This document shows positions 45,018 through 54,102 of a stretch of DNA of 64,000 nucleotides, in pieces. The notes under the pieces are model-generated. The model did not search any database and had not been told where the DNA came from. It worked only from the letters and a program-made list of their open reading frames with translations. Position numbers and translations under genes: made by a program. Within the stretch, counting starts at the first letter, position 1; every line of letters begins with the position of its first letter. Source of the DNA: Candidatus Aphodovivens excrementavium (GTDB taxonomy: Bacteria > Actinomycetota > Coriobacteriia > Coriobacteriales > Eggerthellaceae); contig DVKR01000034.1 in the NCBI GenBank assembly GCA_018715935.1, positions 16,473 to 80,472 on the forward strand, in the 5' to 3' direction.

Positions 45018-47546
45018 GTGGCTCGGAAATCGAACACTACGTCCAGAACTACATCCAAATCGCCTGACCGTCCAAAGAAGCGGGCGGTATCGCCGGCGGA
45101 GAAGCATGCGAAACGAAACGGTGCGAAAGCTCCTTTGGCCGACGATGTCGATGAACGTATTTTTGACGAGCGAACTCGCCGCGATATCGCCGGCGTGGTG
45201 TTTGCCGTTCTTGCGGTTGTTTTGATGGTTGCGGCGATATTGCCGAGCGACGCGGTGGTGACTTCGTTTGTCTCGTCTTCCCTTCATTTGACACTTGGTC
45301 TTGGTGCGTATCTGCTGCCGGTCTTTCTTTTCGTTTGCGGAGTGAGCTTTCTCGTTCGATTCGAAAAGCAGCGCGTCCCCACGCGCATCGCCGTGGGCCT
45401 CGGCATGGTATTCATTGCATTGCTGGCTCTTCTGGCTCTCTCCATGCCCACCGAGACAGACGGCGGGGCTCCGTCGCATCTTTTCGACCCTTATCAGCTG
45501 ACCCTGCGAGGCGGGTATATCGGCGCAGGTATCGCCTGGGCGGGGTACACGCTCTTTGGCCAGGTCATCTCCATTATCATTATGTTCGGTGTAATTATTG
45601 CAGGCATTGTGATAATCGGGTTTTCGTTCACGGGGATTATCGAATCCGTTCGCAGGCGCCAAGAGGAGAAAGAGGCGCTTGAGCGCGAGATGGAAACGGT
45701 CGTTCCCGCACCGCCTTATACCGAGACCGGCGCATCCGGCGCCTTCGTTCCCTTGTCTTCCGGGGCAGAGGCTCAGCGGCCGCGGAAAGGGCGCAGCAAG
45801 CGCGCCTCGTCAAGCGGCGCTTCCGGCTCGTTCGATACGGCTAAAACCACTGTGCTCTCAGCCGCTTCAACGCATCTTCTTTCCGACGAGAAACCCTCTA
45901 CCCTTACCAGAAAACTCGGTCGTTCTTCCCGGGTCGAAGACGATGAAGCCCCAAAAGCGTACTCGCCGGCCGAAAAGAAGGCCTCCAGGCGAAAAGAAGA
46001 CCTTGCCACCACCGATCAGGGCATCGAGCATGACGGCTTCCTGCTTCCTTCGATGAGCCTTTTGCACTCAACGAATCCGGCAGAACGCGCTATGGAGAAT
46101 GAAGAGGAACTTCGCGAAACGGCTACATGCCTTCAAGAGACGCTCGAAGACTTCAAAATCATGGCAAAAGTGGTGGGCTGGGTCGCCGGGCCCACCGTTA
46201 CGCTGTTCAAGGTCGATTTACCCGCAGGGGTTCGCGTGAGCCGAGTGACCGCGCTCGAGGCAGACATCGCGTTGGCGCTCGCTGCGCCGGGTGTTCGCAT
46301 TTTTGCGCCTATCCCCGGAACCAACTACGTTGGCATAGAGGTTCCCAACCGGACTCGGAGAACGGTTCTTCTGGGCGACGTTCTCACAGATGCCGACGAC
46401 GGTCCTTTGCAAATTGCAATCGGCGAGGACGTCGAAGGGCACCATATCGTCACCGACCTCGCGCGCATGCCCCATCTTCTAATCGGCGGAACGACGGGTT
46501 CGGGCAAGTCGGTGTCTATCAATGCCATGATCATGTCGATTTTGATGCGTGCGACCCCATCAGAGGTTCGCTTTATTATGATCGACCCCAAGCGTGTGGA
46601 GTTTACTCCCTACAACGGAATACCTCACTTGTACGTTCCCGTGGTCACCGAGGCAAAGGAGGCTGCAAGCGCGCTTGCTTGGGGCGTTGCTGAAATGGAG
46701 CGTCGTCTCAAGGTATTCAGCAAAGCGGGTGCGCGAAACATCGGGCAATTCAACGAGCTCTGCGCGCGCGAGCTTGCTGAAAAGGATGCCGCTCTCGAAA
46801 AAGGGGAGGAGCCTGCCGAACCGCAATACGGCGAGAAGCTCCCCTACATCGTTATCATTATCGACGAACTCGCTGATCTAATGATGAACGTAGGAAAAGA
46901 AGTGGAGTTTTCCATCAGCCGCATCGCCCAGCTTGCCCGCGCAGCTGGCATTCACTTGATTGTCGCCACACAGCGACCTTCTACCAACGTCGTGACCGGT
47001 CTCATCAAGGCGAATATCACCAATCGCATAGCCTTCAATGTGGCCTCCGGCATCGACAGTCGCGTAATCTTGGATACGCCGGGTGCCGAGCGGCTCATCG
47101 GGCTTGGCGACCTGCTTTTCAGCAAGCCCGAATATGCGAAACCCCAGCGTATGCAAGGCTGCTTCGTTTCAAATGAGGAGATAGCATCGGTTGTGGCTGC
47201 TCTCAAGGAGCAAGGCGAGCCCGAATACCATAACGAGATCCTCAAAACGAACCTTATGTCGCTCGGCGACACGCAGCCCGACGGTTCGGGCGGTTCGGTG
47301 AATGACGACGATCCGCTATTGTGGGAAGCCGCCGACATCGTCGTTGCGAGCGGACTTGGTTCAACCTCCAACATTCAGAGGCGGCTGAAAGTGGGATATT
47401 CGCGAGCAGGTCGTATAATGGATATGCTTGAGAACAAAGGCGTTGTGGGGCCTCCTAACGGCAGCAAGCCGCGCGAGGTTCTGGTTGACGCGCTTGAACT
47501 TGAGACATTGAAGGCGTTCGAAGCGAACGACTCAACCGAGGAGTGA
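45018..47546 (+). CDS. ftsK: DNA translocase FtsK/SpoIIIE
   Basis: An 842-residue septum-located DNA pump. A basic N-terminus is followed by about four transmembrane helices (roughly 55-190) and a 150-residue linker. The motor has VGWVAGPTVTLFKVDLP, Walker A GGTTGSGKSVSIN and Walker B IIIIDELADLMM, then VATQRPSTNVVTGLIKANI. The winged-helix gamma domain is at the end (SGLGSTSNIQRRLKVGYSRA). GTG 45018, nine bases after AAGGAG, is the chosen start; an in-frame TTG lies further upstream at 44979. Confidence 0.95.
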   Translation: MARKSNTTSRTTSKSPDRPKKRAVSPAEKHAKRNGAKAPLADDVDERIFDERTRRDIAGVVFAVLAVVLMVAAILPSDAVVTSFVSSSLHLTLGLGAYLLPVFLFVCGVSFLVRFEKQRVPTRIAVGLGMVFIALLALLALSMPTETDGGAPSHLFDPYQLTLRGGYIGAGIAWAGYTLFGQVISIIIMFGVIIAGIVIIGFSFTGIIESVRRRQEEKEALEREMETVVPAPPYTETGASGAFVPLSSGAEAQRPRKGRSKRASSSGASGSFDTAKTTVLSAASTHLLSDEKPSTLTRKLGRSSRVEDDEAPKAYSPAEKKASRRKEDLATTDQGIEHDGFLLPSMSLLHSTNPAERAMENEEELRETATCLQETLEDFKIMAKVVGWVAGPTVTLFKVDLPAGVRVSRVTALEADIALALAAPGVRIFAPIPGTNYVGIEVPNRTRRTVLLGDVLTDADDGPLQIAIGEDVEGHHIVTDLARMPHLLIGGTTGSGKSVSINAMIMSILMRATPSEVRFIMIDPKRVEFTPYNGIPHLYVPVVTEAKEAASALAWGVAEMERRLKVFSKAGARNIGQFNELCARELAEKDAALEKGEEPAEPQYGEKLPYIVIIIDELADLMMNVGKEVEFSISRIAQLARAAGIHLIVATQRPSTNVVTGLIKANITNRIAFNVASGIDSRVILDTPGAERLIGLGDLLFSKPEYAKPQRMQGCFVSNEEIASVVAALKEQGEPEYHNEILKTNLMSLGDTQPDGSGGSVNDDDPLLWEAADIVVASGLGSTSNIQRRLKVGYSRAGRIMDMLENKGVVGPPNGSKPREVLVDALELETLKAFEANDSTEE

Positions 47547-47550
47547 TCAT

Positions 47551-48756
47551 ATGGCACCGCAGTTGACGTTCGGCGCTATTTTGCAGGAAGCGCGCGAGCA
47601 TAAGGGTATGGACGTAGGGAGCGCCGCTCGCCGCCTGCGCATCCGTCCGGATATCTTGCGCTCAATTGAGGCAGAGGATTTTTCTCGCATGCCTCCTCGC
47701 GGCTATACGCGCAACATGGTAAACGCCTACGCGCGCCTTGTGGGGCTCAATCCCAGCGAGATCACGCGAATGTACCTCGATGCCGCCTATGCTTTCCAGG
47801 TGGGAAAGGCGCGGTCCGACACGCTGCCGGATATTAACTCTTCTGGCCGCAGAAGCACGGGAGCACGTTCTCGCGCTCGCCAATCTGTCCCCCACGACGA
47901 GCGCGCGCCTCATCAGAATGCCTTTGGCAGAACTATGTACGACGATCGCCGCAACTACACCCGCGGCGATTATGACGGCCCTGCAGGAGGGTTGCGCGGA
48001 CGCCAGACCGAGCGAACCCACCCTTCGAGACATTCGGCGCTTCCTCGTTCGCAGTATACGAATTTCTATGCTGGGCCGCAGGGAAACGGCACTATGCAAT
48101 CGCGCCTGCCGTTCGTGATCGCCGGCGTCATCATTCTCGTTTTGCTGATCGTGATCGTTTTCTTGGTATTTGGGCCAAAGCAGAGTGAAGATCAAAGCGC
48201 TGATACGACGGTGCCCATTACCGGTTTGGACGACACGACGCAATCGGGAACGACTGGCGAAGACACCAGTCAGCAGGCTCAGCAAACGCTGACGGCCCCA
48301 ACGAGCGTCACTGTCGAGTACACGGTCTCAAACAGCTCTGATGCCTACGTTGAGATCTCCACTGATGGCGCAGCGGCCGAGCCGGCATATCTTGCTGCAG
48401 GCACGGTGGAGTCGGTTGACGTTTCCGGAACATGGTCTCTTGCTACCTGGACGCCGGACCTCGTGGAAGTTACCGTTGATGGCGAAGTAGTAGAGTTCGC
48501 CCAGACGGGAACCTCTATTCCCACCTGCACGGTCGACTTCGAAACGTATTTAGACACGTGGCTGGAAGAGCATCCGGGGGCAACGGCGTCATCGCAAAAC
48601 GATGCCTCCTCTGATGGGGGTTCCAGCAGTTCGAGCAGCCAGAACAATTCGTCTCAATCTGGCTCAGGCCAAGCCTCCTCTGGTCAATCCGGTTCTGGAA
48701 CATCGGGGTCCGGCTCTACCACCACGGGAGGCAGTTCGGCCGGCTCTTCAAATTAA
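47551..48756 (+). CDS. rodZ: RodZ-like helix-turn-helix membrane protein
   Basis: A 401-residue protein. An N-terminal Xre-type helix-turn-helix (FGAILQEAREHKGMDVGSAA; RGYTRNMVNAYARLVG) is cytoplasmic, followed by a basic linker and one transmembrane helix (about 186-207, PFVIAGVIILVLLIVIVFLV). Outside lies a domain resembling DUF4115 (about 250-330) and then about 50 residues almost entirely Ser, Gly, Gln and Thr. RodZ links MreB to cell-wall synthesis. The gene starts four bases after ftsK and precedes the yajQ-like gene. Confidence 0.85.
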   Translation: MAPQLTFGAILQEAREHKGMDVGSAARRLRIRPDILRSIEAEDFSRMPPRGYTRNMVNAYARLVGLNPSEITRMYLDAAYAFQVGKARSDTLPDINSSGRRSTGARSRARQSVPHDERAPHQNAFGRTMYDDRRNYTRGDYDGPAGGLRGRQTERTHPSRHSALPRSQYTNFYAGPQGNGTMQSRLPFVIAGVIILVLLIVIVFLVFGPKQSEDQSADTTVPITGLDDTTQSGTTGEDTSQQAQQTLTAPTSVTVEYTVSNSSDAYVEISTDGAAAEPAYLAAGTVESVDVSGTWSLATWTPDLVEVTVDGEVVEFAQTGTSIPTCTVDFETYLDTWLEEHPGATASSQNDASSDGGSSSSSSQNNSSQSGSGQASSGQSGSGTSGSGSTTTGGSSAGSSN

Positions 48757-48830
48757 GCATCCAACGGTAAGCGTGTTTTCGATAGAGGCCGTGCCATATT
48801 CGTGTGCGGCGCAAAGCGAAAGGAATCGAC

Positions 48831-49328
48831 ATGGCAAAAGAATCAAGTTTCGATGTGGTTTCAAGCGTAGATATGCAGGAAGTGGATAACGCGTTCCAGC
48901 AAACTAAACGCGAGATCAGCCAGCGATACGATCTAAAGGGATCTGGCGCTGAGATCTCTTTAGACAAAACGAAGCGCACTATGACGGTGTCCGCACCAAG
49001 CGATTTCGTCGCAAAGCAGGTCATCGACGTTATCGGTTCGAAGCTTATTCGACGAGGTATAGAGCTTTCTTCAGTGAAGTGGGGCGATCCTGAGCCTGCG
49101 GCAGGTCAGAGTGTTCGCCAAAGCGCCACCATCATTGAGGGCATTGACAAGGACACCGCTGGGAAGATCAACAAGGACATTAAAGGAACCAAGCTTAAAG
49201 TAAAAGTTCAAATTGAGGGCGACAAGCTCCGCGTCAGCTCTTCTTCGCGCGACACACTGCAAGAAGTAATTGCCTTCCTGAAAGAACAGGATTACGGCCA
49301 GCCCCTTCAGTACGTGAACTATCGCTAA
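48831..49328 (+). CDS. YajQ family nucleotide-binding protein
   Basis: A 165-residue protein matching the YajQ/UPF0234 family: SSFDVVSSVDMQEVDNAFQ, REISQRYDLKGSGAEI and the second half KKVQIEGDKLRVSS with KDTLQEVIAFLK. Some members bind cyclic di-GMP; this one's ligand is not known. The start at 48831 is preferred over 48804 because the protein then begins KESSFDVVS as usual. GAAAGGAATCG precedes it. It lies 14 bases before rimO. Confidence 0.9.
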   Translation: MAKESSFDVVSSVDMQEVDNAFQQTKREISQRYDLKGSGAEISLDKTKRTMTVSAPSDFVAKQVIDVIGSKLIRRGIELSSVKWGDPEPAAGQSVRQSATIIEGIDKDTAGKINKDIKGTKLKVKVQIEGDKLRVSSSSRDTLQEVIAFLKEQDYGQPLQYVNYR

Positions 49329-49342
49329 GGTTTTGTTGCGGC

Positions 49343-50671
49343 ATGTCGGGTTTTCAACGTGTCGATGTAACGGCGGCGAATAAAGGCAAAGCTTGCAGCG
49401 TTGCCTTTATCACGTTGGGCTGTGCAAAAAACGAAGTCGATACTGCGTCTATGCGTAAAAGAACAGCTGAAGCTGGCTTTCGTTTGGTCGAGGACGTTTC
49501 CGAAGCCGATGCGGTAGTTGTCAACACGTGCTCCTTCATTCAGGCAGCCACCGAAGAGAGCCTTTCTACGATTTTCGACATCTCTGCGCTGCCCGAGTTC
49601 GAAAGGGGAGAAAAGAAGATCATCGTTGCAGGATGCATGCCTGCCCGTTATGGGGGAGAGCTTGAAAGCGAGCTTGTTGAAGCAGCTGCGTTTGTCCCTT
49701 GCAGCAAAGAAGACGACATCGTTGATGTTTTGTCGCGCGTGCTAAACGCCGATGCACCCGGCTCAAGCATCGTTTACCACCCTTGGGAGGGCGAACCTGC
49801 TGCCTATGCAAAGATCAGCGACGGATGCGACAGGTTCTGCTCGTTCTGCGCAATACCTTACATTCGTGGACCTTATCACAGTTTCACTTTTGAAGAAATC
49901 GACGCCGCCGTTTCAGAGCTTGAAGCTTCGGGGGTGAGAGAGGTCACGCTCATTGCTCAGGACACCGGTCGATGGGGAGAGGACTTTGACACCCCGTCGA
50001 ATACCGCAAAGCTTCTATCTCGCTTGGCGCAAGGGCATCCTTTATTGTGGTTTCGCTTGATGTATGTCGAGCCGGTCGGTGTTACCGACGAGCTGCTTAG
50101 CGTTATTGCTACGCATGACAATGTGTGCAAGTACCTTGACGTTCCTTTGCAGCACGCCTCGAAGCGCATCCTTGCGGATATGAATCGTAGCGGGTCGCGC
50201 GCCGAGCATCTCCAGCTCGTAAAGCGTATCAGGGATCGCGTCCCTGGCATTACGCTGCGAACGACGGTAATCGTTGGTTTTCCGGGAGAGACGGACGACG
50301 ACTTCCAAGAGCTTCTGGACTTCTTGGAAGAAGCGGAGTTCGACTACGTTGGCGTTTTCGCGTATTCGGCCGAGGAGGGAACGAAGGCGTCGCTGCTACC
50401 GCACCAGGTAAGCGAGGATGTCAAGATGCAGCGTATGCAAGAGGTACGTGATCTTGCCGACTCGATTAGCCATGCGCGCGTTGCAGCGCGTATTGGCTCT
50501 CAGATGAGCGTTCTCGTGTTGGGACATGAAGAGGATGGGCAGTTGTACGGTAGGGCAATGTGCCAAGCGCCAGAGGTTGACGGCGTCACCTACCTTTCTT
50601 CGGGTAAGCCGGGGGATATCGTGTCGGTCACCATCGACAACACGTTGCTCTATGAAATGGAAGGCGAATAA
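49343..50671 (+). CDS. rimO: Ribosomal protein S12 methylthiotransferase RimO
   Basis: A 442-residue radical SAM enzyme adding a methylthio group to an Asp of S12. It has the UPF0004 domain (TLGCAKNEVDTA, NTCSFIQAATEES), radical SAM motif CDRFCSFCAIPYIRG, IAQDTGRWGED and the TRAM domain at the end. TLGCAKN and CSFI separate it from MiaB and MtaB. Its ribosome site is weak. The TAA stop shares an A with the ATG of the next gene (TAATG). Confidence 0.92.
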   Translation: MSGFQRVDVTAANKGKACSVAFITLGCAKNEVDTASMRKRTAEAGFRLVEDVSEADAVVVNTCSFIQAATEESLSTIFDISALPEFERGEKKIIVAGCMPARYGGELESELVEAAAFVPCSKEDDIVDVLSRVLNADAPGSSIVYHPWEGEPAAYAKISDGCDRFCSFCAIPYIRGPYHSFTFEEIDAAVSELEASGVREVTLIAQDTGRWGEDFDTPSNTAKLLSRLAQGHPLLWFRLMYVEPVGVTDELLSVIATHDNVCKYLDVPLQHASKRILADMNRSGSRAEHLQLVKRIRDRVPGITLRTTVIVGFPGETDDDFQELLDFLEEAEFDYVGVFAYSAEEGTKASLLPHQVSEDVKMQRMQEVRDLADSISHARVAARIGSQMSVLVLGHEEDGQLYGRAMCQAPEVDGVTYLSSGKPGDIVSVTIDNTLLYEMEGE

Positions 50672-51897
50672 TGGGCGTCGACGACGATCAGCGTAATAAC
50701 GAACGTCTCTGGACTCCGGCCAACATCGTCACGCTTGTCCGAATTTGCCTTGTTCCGGTATTTGTGGTCGCGATGCTAACCCCTTGGCCTGCCTACTTCG
50801 GCTTTGAGGTGTCCGCTGCGTTCAAATCTTGGGTTGCAGCGTTCATATTCATCTTGTTGGCTGCCACCGACGGCATAGATGGATACCTTGCGCGCAGTAG
50901 GGGGGAAGTCACGGATTTCGGCAAGTTCATGGACCCCCTCGCCGATAAGATTTTGGTGGTTGCGGCGCTTCTTTCGCTTATCGAGCTGCATATTTTGCCG
51001 TCATGGCCTGCGCTGATCATATTGATCAGGGAATTTATCGTTTCAGGTATTCGCATGATAGCGGCATCCAAAGGCACCGTTATTGCTGCAAGCTGGTACG
51101 GCAAGGCCAAAACTGTTTTCCAGATTATCGCCATCGTGCTGTTCATCGTTAAAGACACCGTCGTTGAGATCGATCCGCTTAGCGCATTCCAAAACCCGCT
51201 GTATTTGCTTTCATGGGCAGTTATGGTGGTCGCTCTCGCGCTTACCGTCATCTCCATGTTGGATTACCTGGTGAAAGCCCGACACCTTTTAGGCTTTGCC
51301 CCAAAGCGAGACAAAGCAGGGGCCGTTTCGCCTGATGTGATGGACGAAAACAGCTCCGCCTCACAGAATGATGCCGAATTAACTGCTGCGACTAGCATTG
51401 CGGCTCAAAATGAGTTGAGGCGTTTGGCATCAGAACTCGTAGCGCTTGCGAAAGAAAAGGGCGTCACCATCGGATGCGCCGAAAGCCTCACGGGGGGATG
51501 CGTCGCGGCCCAAATCACGAGCATTCCGGGTAGCTCTGAGGTCCTTAAGGGCGGGGTGGTGAGTTACGTCAACGACGTCAAGCATGATCTCCTTGGCGTC
51601 TCTGCTGCCGATTTAGAGTCTGTTGGTGCCGTGAGCGAGCAGGTTGCGCGCCAAATGGCTGACGGCGCCGCTGTCGCTCTTGAATGCGAAGTCGCCGTTT
51701 CTGTTACAGGTATTGCAGGGCCGGGAGGAGCTGAACCCGGAAAGCCGGTAGGCACGGTTTGGATGGGGCTTCACGTTTCGGGCTCCTCAACAGAGACAGT
51801 GCGATTCTTGTTTCCCGGCGACAGGGATGCGGTGAGAACCCGGACGGTGCAAGCCGCTTTGCAGGCGTTGCTGCGCGCAGTAAAAGAATTGCATTAG
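50671..51897 (+). CDS. Fusion of phosphatidylglycerophosphate synthase (PgsA) and CinA C-terminal amidase
   Basis: A 408-residue protein made of two enzymes. Residues about 12-200 are a CDP-alcohol phosphatidyltransferase with DGIDGYLARSRGEVTDFGKF and downstream MDPLAD (the DxxDGxxAR-G-D-D motif) and several transmembrane helices. After a polar linker (about 215-250), residues about 250-405 are the CinA C-terminal (nicotinamide-nucleotide amidase) domain: GCAESLTGGCVAAQIT, GGVVSYVNDVKHDLLGV, SVTGIAGPGGAEPGKPVGTV. In Firmicutes pgsA and cinA are separate neighbours just before recA; here the same position has one ORF. No internal stop is seen. Confidence 0.88.
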   Translation: MGVDDDQRNNERLWTPANIVTLVRICLVPVFVVAMLTPWPAYFGFEVSAAFKSWVAAFIFILLAATDGIDGYLARSRGEVTDFGKFMDPLADKILVVAALLSLIELHILPSWPALIILIREFIVSGIRMIAASKGTVIAASWYGKAKTVFQIIAIVLFIVKDTVVEIDPLSAFQNPLYLLSWAVMVVALALTVISMLDYLVKARHLLGFAPKRDKAGAVSPDVMDENSSASQNDAELTAATSIAAQNELRRLASELVALAKEKGVTIGCAESLTGGCVAAQITSIPGSSEVLKGGVVSYVNDVKHDLLGVSAADLESVGAVSEQVARQMADGAAVALECEVAVSVTGIAGPGGAEPGKPVGTVWMGLHVSGSSTETVRFLFPGDRDAVRTRTVQAALQALLRAVKELH

Positions 51898-52042
51898 GAA
51901 CCGGGGTTCTTTGTATTAGATCCCCACTTGAGTTCCTTTGCCCGCGTGAATAATTTAAGCCGACGATTCATTTCTGGGCAGTGACAGGTTTACGACTGTC
52001 ATGAAAAGTCCGTCTTGTAGTATGAGCATACCGGCCAATCTG

Positions 52043-52070
52043 TTGACAAACAAACATTTGTACGCATAAT
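52043..52070 (+). promoter_or_regulatory. recA promoter with LexA box
   Basis: TTGACA (52043-52048) and CATAAT (52065-52070) are 16 bases apart. CAAACAAACATTTG (52047-52060) overlaps the -35 and spacer and differs at two positions from the box CGAACAAACGTTTG found upstream of lexA at 61696. LexA bound there should block recA transcription. Confidence 0.65.
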
Positions 52071-52115
52071 AGGAACAGTCATATTATGCGACAGAGTATC
52101 GCTGAAAGAGGAAGT

Positions 52116-53174
52116 ATGAACGACGAAAAAGCGAAGATGCTAAAGCTGACGACCGACCAGATCGAATCGAAATTCGGCTCCGGTTCCATTATGAAGTTCG
52201 GAGAGGGCGGACACGATCTTAACATAGGCGTTATTCCGACTGGCGCTCTTCCTCTTGATGCCGCTTTGGGAATCGGCGGTGTTCCACGTGGGCGTATCAT
52301 CGAAGTCTATGGCCCTGAATCGAGCGGCAAGACCACGCTTGCGTTGCAGATACTTGCAGAGGCGCAAGCCATGGGGGGCATAGTTGCCTTCATTGATGCC
52401 GAGCATGCCCTTGACCCGGTGTATGCTGCACGCCTGGGCGTTGATATCGACGAAGTGCTCATATCCCAGCCCGATACCGGCGAGCAAGCGCTCGAGATCT
52501 GCGACATGCTGGTTCGCTCCGGAGCCATTGACTGCGTAGTAATCGACTCGGTTGCCGCGCTTGTCCCGCGCGCCGAGATAGAAGGTGAGATTGGCGATAC
52601 CACGGTTGGCTTGCAGGCACGTTTGATGTCTCAAGCGCTCAGGAAGCTTGCCGGTTCGCTTTCTAAATCAAACACTACCTGTATCTTCATCAATCAATTA
52701 CGTGAAAAAATCGGCATTATGTTCGGCAACCCTGAAACTACTACCGGCGGTCGAGCGCTCAAGTTCTTCTCTTCCGTGCGCATTGACATTCGACGCATTG
52801 ACTCCATCAAGAAAGACGGAGACATTGTGGGAAACCGCGTCCGTGCAAAGGTCGTTAAAAACAAGGTTGCACCGCCTTTCCGTCAGGCGGAGTTCGATCT
52901 GATGTACGGAGAAGGCATCTCGAAAGAGGGCTGCATCATCGACATGGCGGTAGAATGCGGTGCCGCTAAGAAAAGCGGCGCGTGGTACACCTATGGGGAG
53001 CAGCGTCTTGGCCAGGGTAGGGAAGCCGCAAAGCAAACCTTGAAAGACAATCCAGACTTGCGCGACGAGCTTGAGGCCAAGGTGCGAGAAGCCTTTAATA
53101 TTCCTTTGCCTCAGCGTACCCCCGAAGAAGCGGATGCGCTCACGCCTGCCGCAAAACCAAAGGGCAAAAAGTAA
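52116..53174 (+). CDS. recA: Recombinase RecA
   Basis: A 352-residue recombinase and LexA co-protease activator. It has the P-loop [24 protein letters not shown] [30 protein letters not shown] and [11 protein letters not shown]. The start at 52116 sits close behind GAGGAAGT; ATG 52086 lies just downstream of the promoter and would lengthen the protein. It is followed at once by recX, the usual pair. Confidence 0.97.
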   Translation: MNDEKAKMLKLTTDQIESKFGSGSIMKFGEGGHDLNIGVIPTGALPLDAALGIGGVPRGRIIEVYGPESSGKTTLALQILAEAQAMGGIVAFIDAEHALDPVYAARLGVDIDEVLISQPDTGEQALEICDMLVRSGAIDCVVIDSVAALVPRAEIEGEIGDTTVGLQARLMSQALRKLAGSLSKSNTTCIFINQLREKIGIMFGNPETTTGGRALKFFSSVRIDIRRIDSIKKDGDIVGNRVRAKVVKNKVAPPFRQAEFDLMYGEGISKEGCIIDMAVECGAAKKSGAWYTYGEQRLGQGREAAKQTLKDNPDLRDELEAKVREAFNIPLPQRTPEEADALTPAAKPKGKK

Positions 53175-53840
53175 GTGGGCACTCACGAGCAAGACATGAT
53201 CCTTGCCGAGCTCCGATCGAAAATGATCGAGATCGAGCAGGGATCTTTTTCTTCAGATGGCCACACTGCAATACGGACGCAAGCTTCTCGCCGCTCTGAC
53301 GATTCTCCAGCCAAGCCCAACACCTTTTCTGACGCATGTGACGAAGAGGCGTCTTTCGATAGCGCGTCAAAGGGGAATGCGTATGACGAGAATGCGGCTA
53401 TGCGCAAAATCGAGCGATTGTGTTCAATGAGGGAACAGGCAAGCAAGCAGTTGTTCCAGCGCTTGGTGCGTGACGGCTTTAGCGAAACAGTTGCAAATTC
53501 GGCGATTTCTCGCGCCCTTTCCTGCGGCCTCGTAGACGATATGCGCTTTGCAGACGTTCTCGTTCGATGCAGGGTTGCCGCCGGAAAGGGAAGCGCGGGG
53601 ATAGCCCGGGAGCTCTCAGCCCTCGATATCGATCCGCTCTCCGTAGATGAATTCGTGAGGCTTTCTGAAAACGACGAGTCTTTAGAGCTCGACCGCGCGC
53701 TCGCACTCCTCATGCGCAAACCGCCTCGCGCAAAAAACGTCCGAGAAGCGGCTTACCGCAAACTCGTAACGAAAGGCTATTCTGCCGAAATATCTTCACG
53801 CGCTTCTCGCATGTGGTTCGACGCCGAACAGCTCAAGTAA
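53175..53840 (+). CDS. recX: Regulatory protein RecX with long N-terminal extension
   Basis: A 221-residue protein starting at a GTG directly after the recA stop. The RecX three-helix repeats occupy about 75-221: SMREQASKQLFQRLVRDGF, LVDDMRFADVLVRCRVAAG and KLVTKGYSAEISSRA. RecX limits RecA filament growth. About 70 polar, low-complexity residues precede the domain, so a start further inside is conceivable, but no better one was found. Confidence 0.85.
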   Translation: MGTHEQDMILAELRSKMIEIEQGSFSSDGHTAIRTQASRRSDDSPAKPNTFSDACDEEASFDSASKGNAYDENAAMRKIERLCSMREQASKQLFQRLVRDGFSETVANSAISRALSCGLVDDMRFADVLVRCRVAAGKGSAGIARELSALDIDPLSVDEFVRLSENDESLELDRALALLMRKPPRAKNVREAAYRKLVTKGYSAEISSRASRMWFDAEQLK

Positions 53841-54102
53841 TGGAGAATTCTTGCGCACTTTGCCGTGCGTTCATGCCGATGAGGTCATTTTTTTAGTTCC
53901 TTCTTTAACTTACCTCAAACAAGCTTTATCATAGATAGGACTTGAGTGTTGGCGCTCTCCGTGAGCGTGTTGATTATAGATTCAATCGCATACTTACATC
54001 TACCGGCGCATGCGCTCATGTCCGGCTTTATGCCGGTACCCCATTAACTTGCGAACAATGAATCCCCACACCAACCTACTACGTGGGGCAGAGGAGGAGC
54101 AT

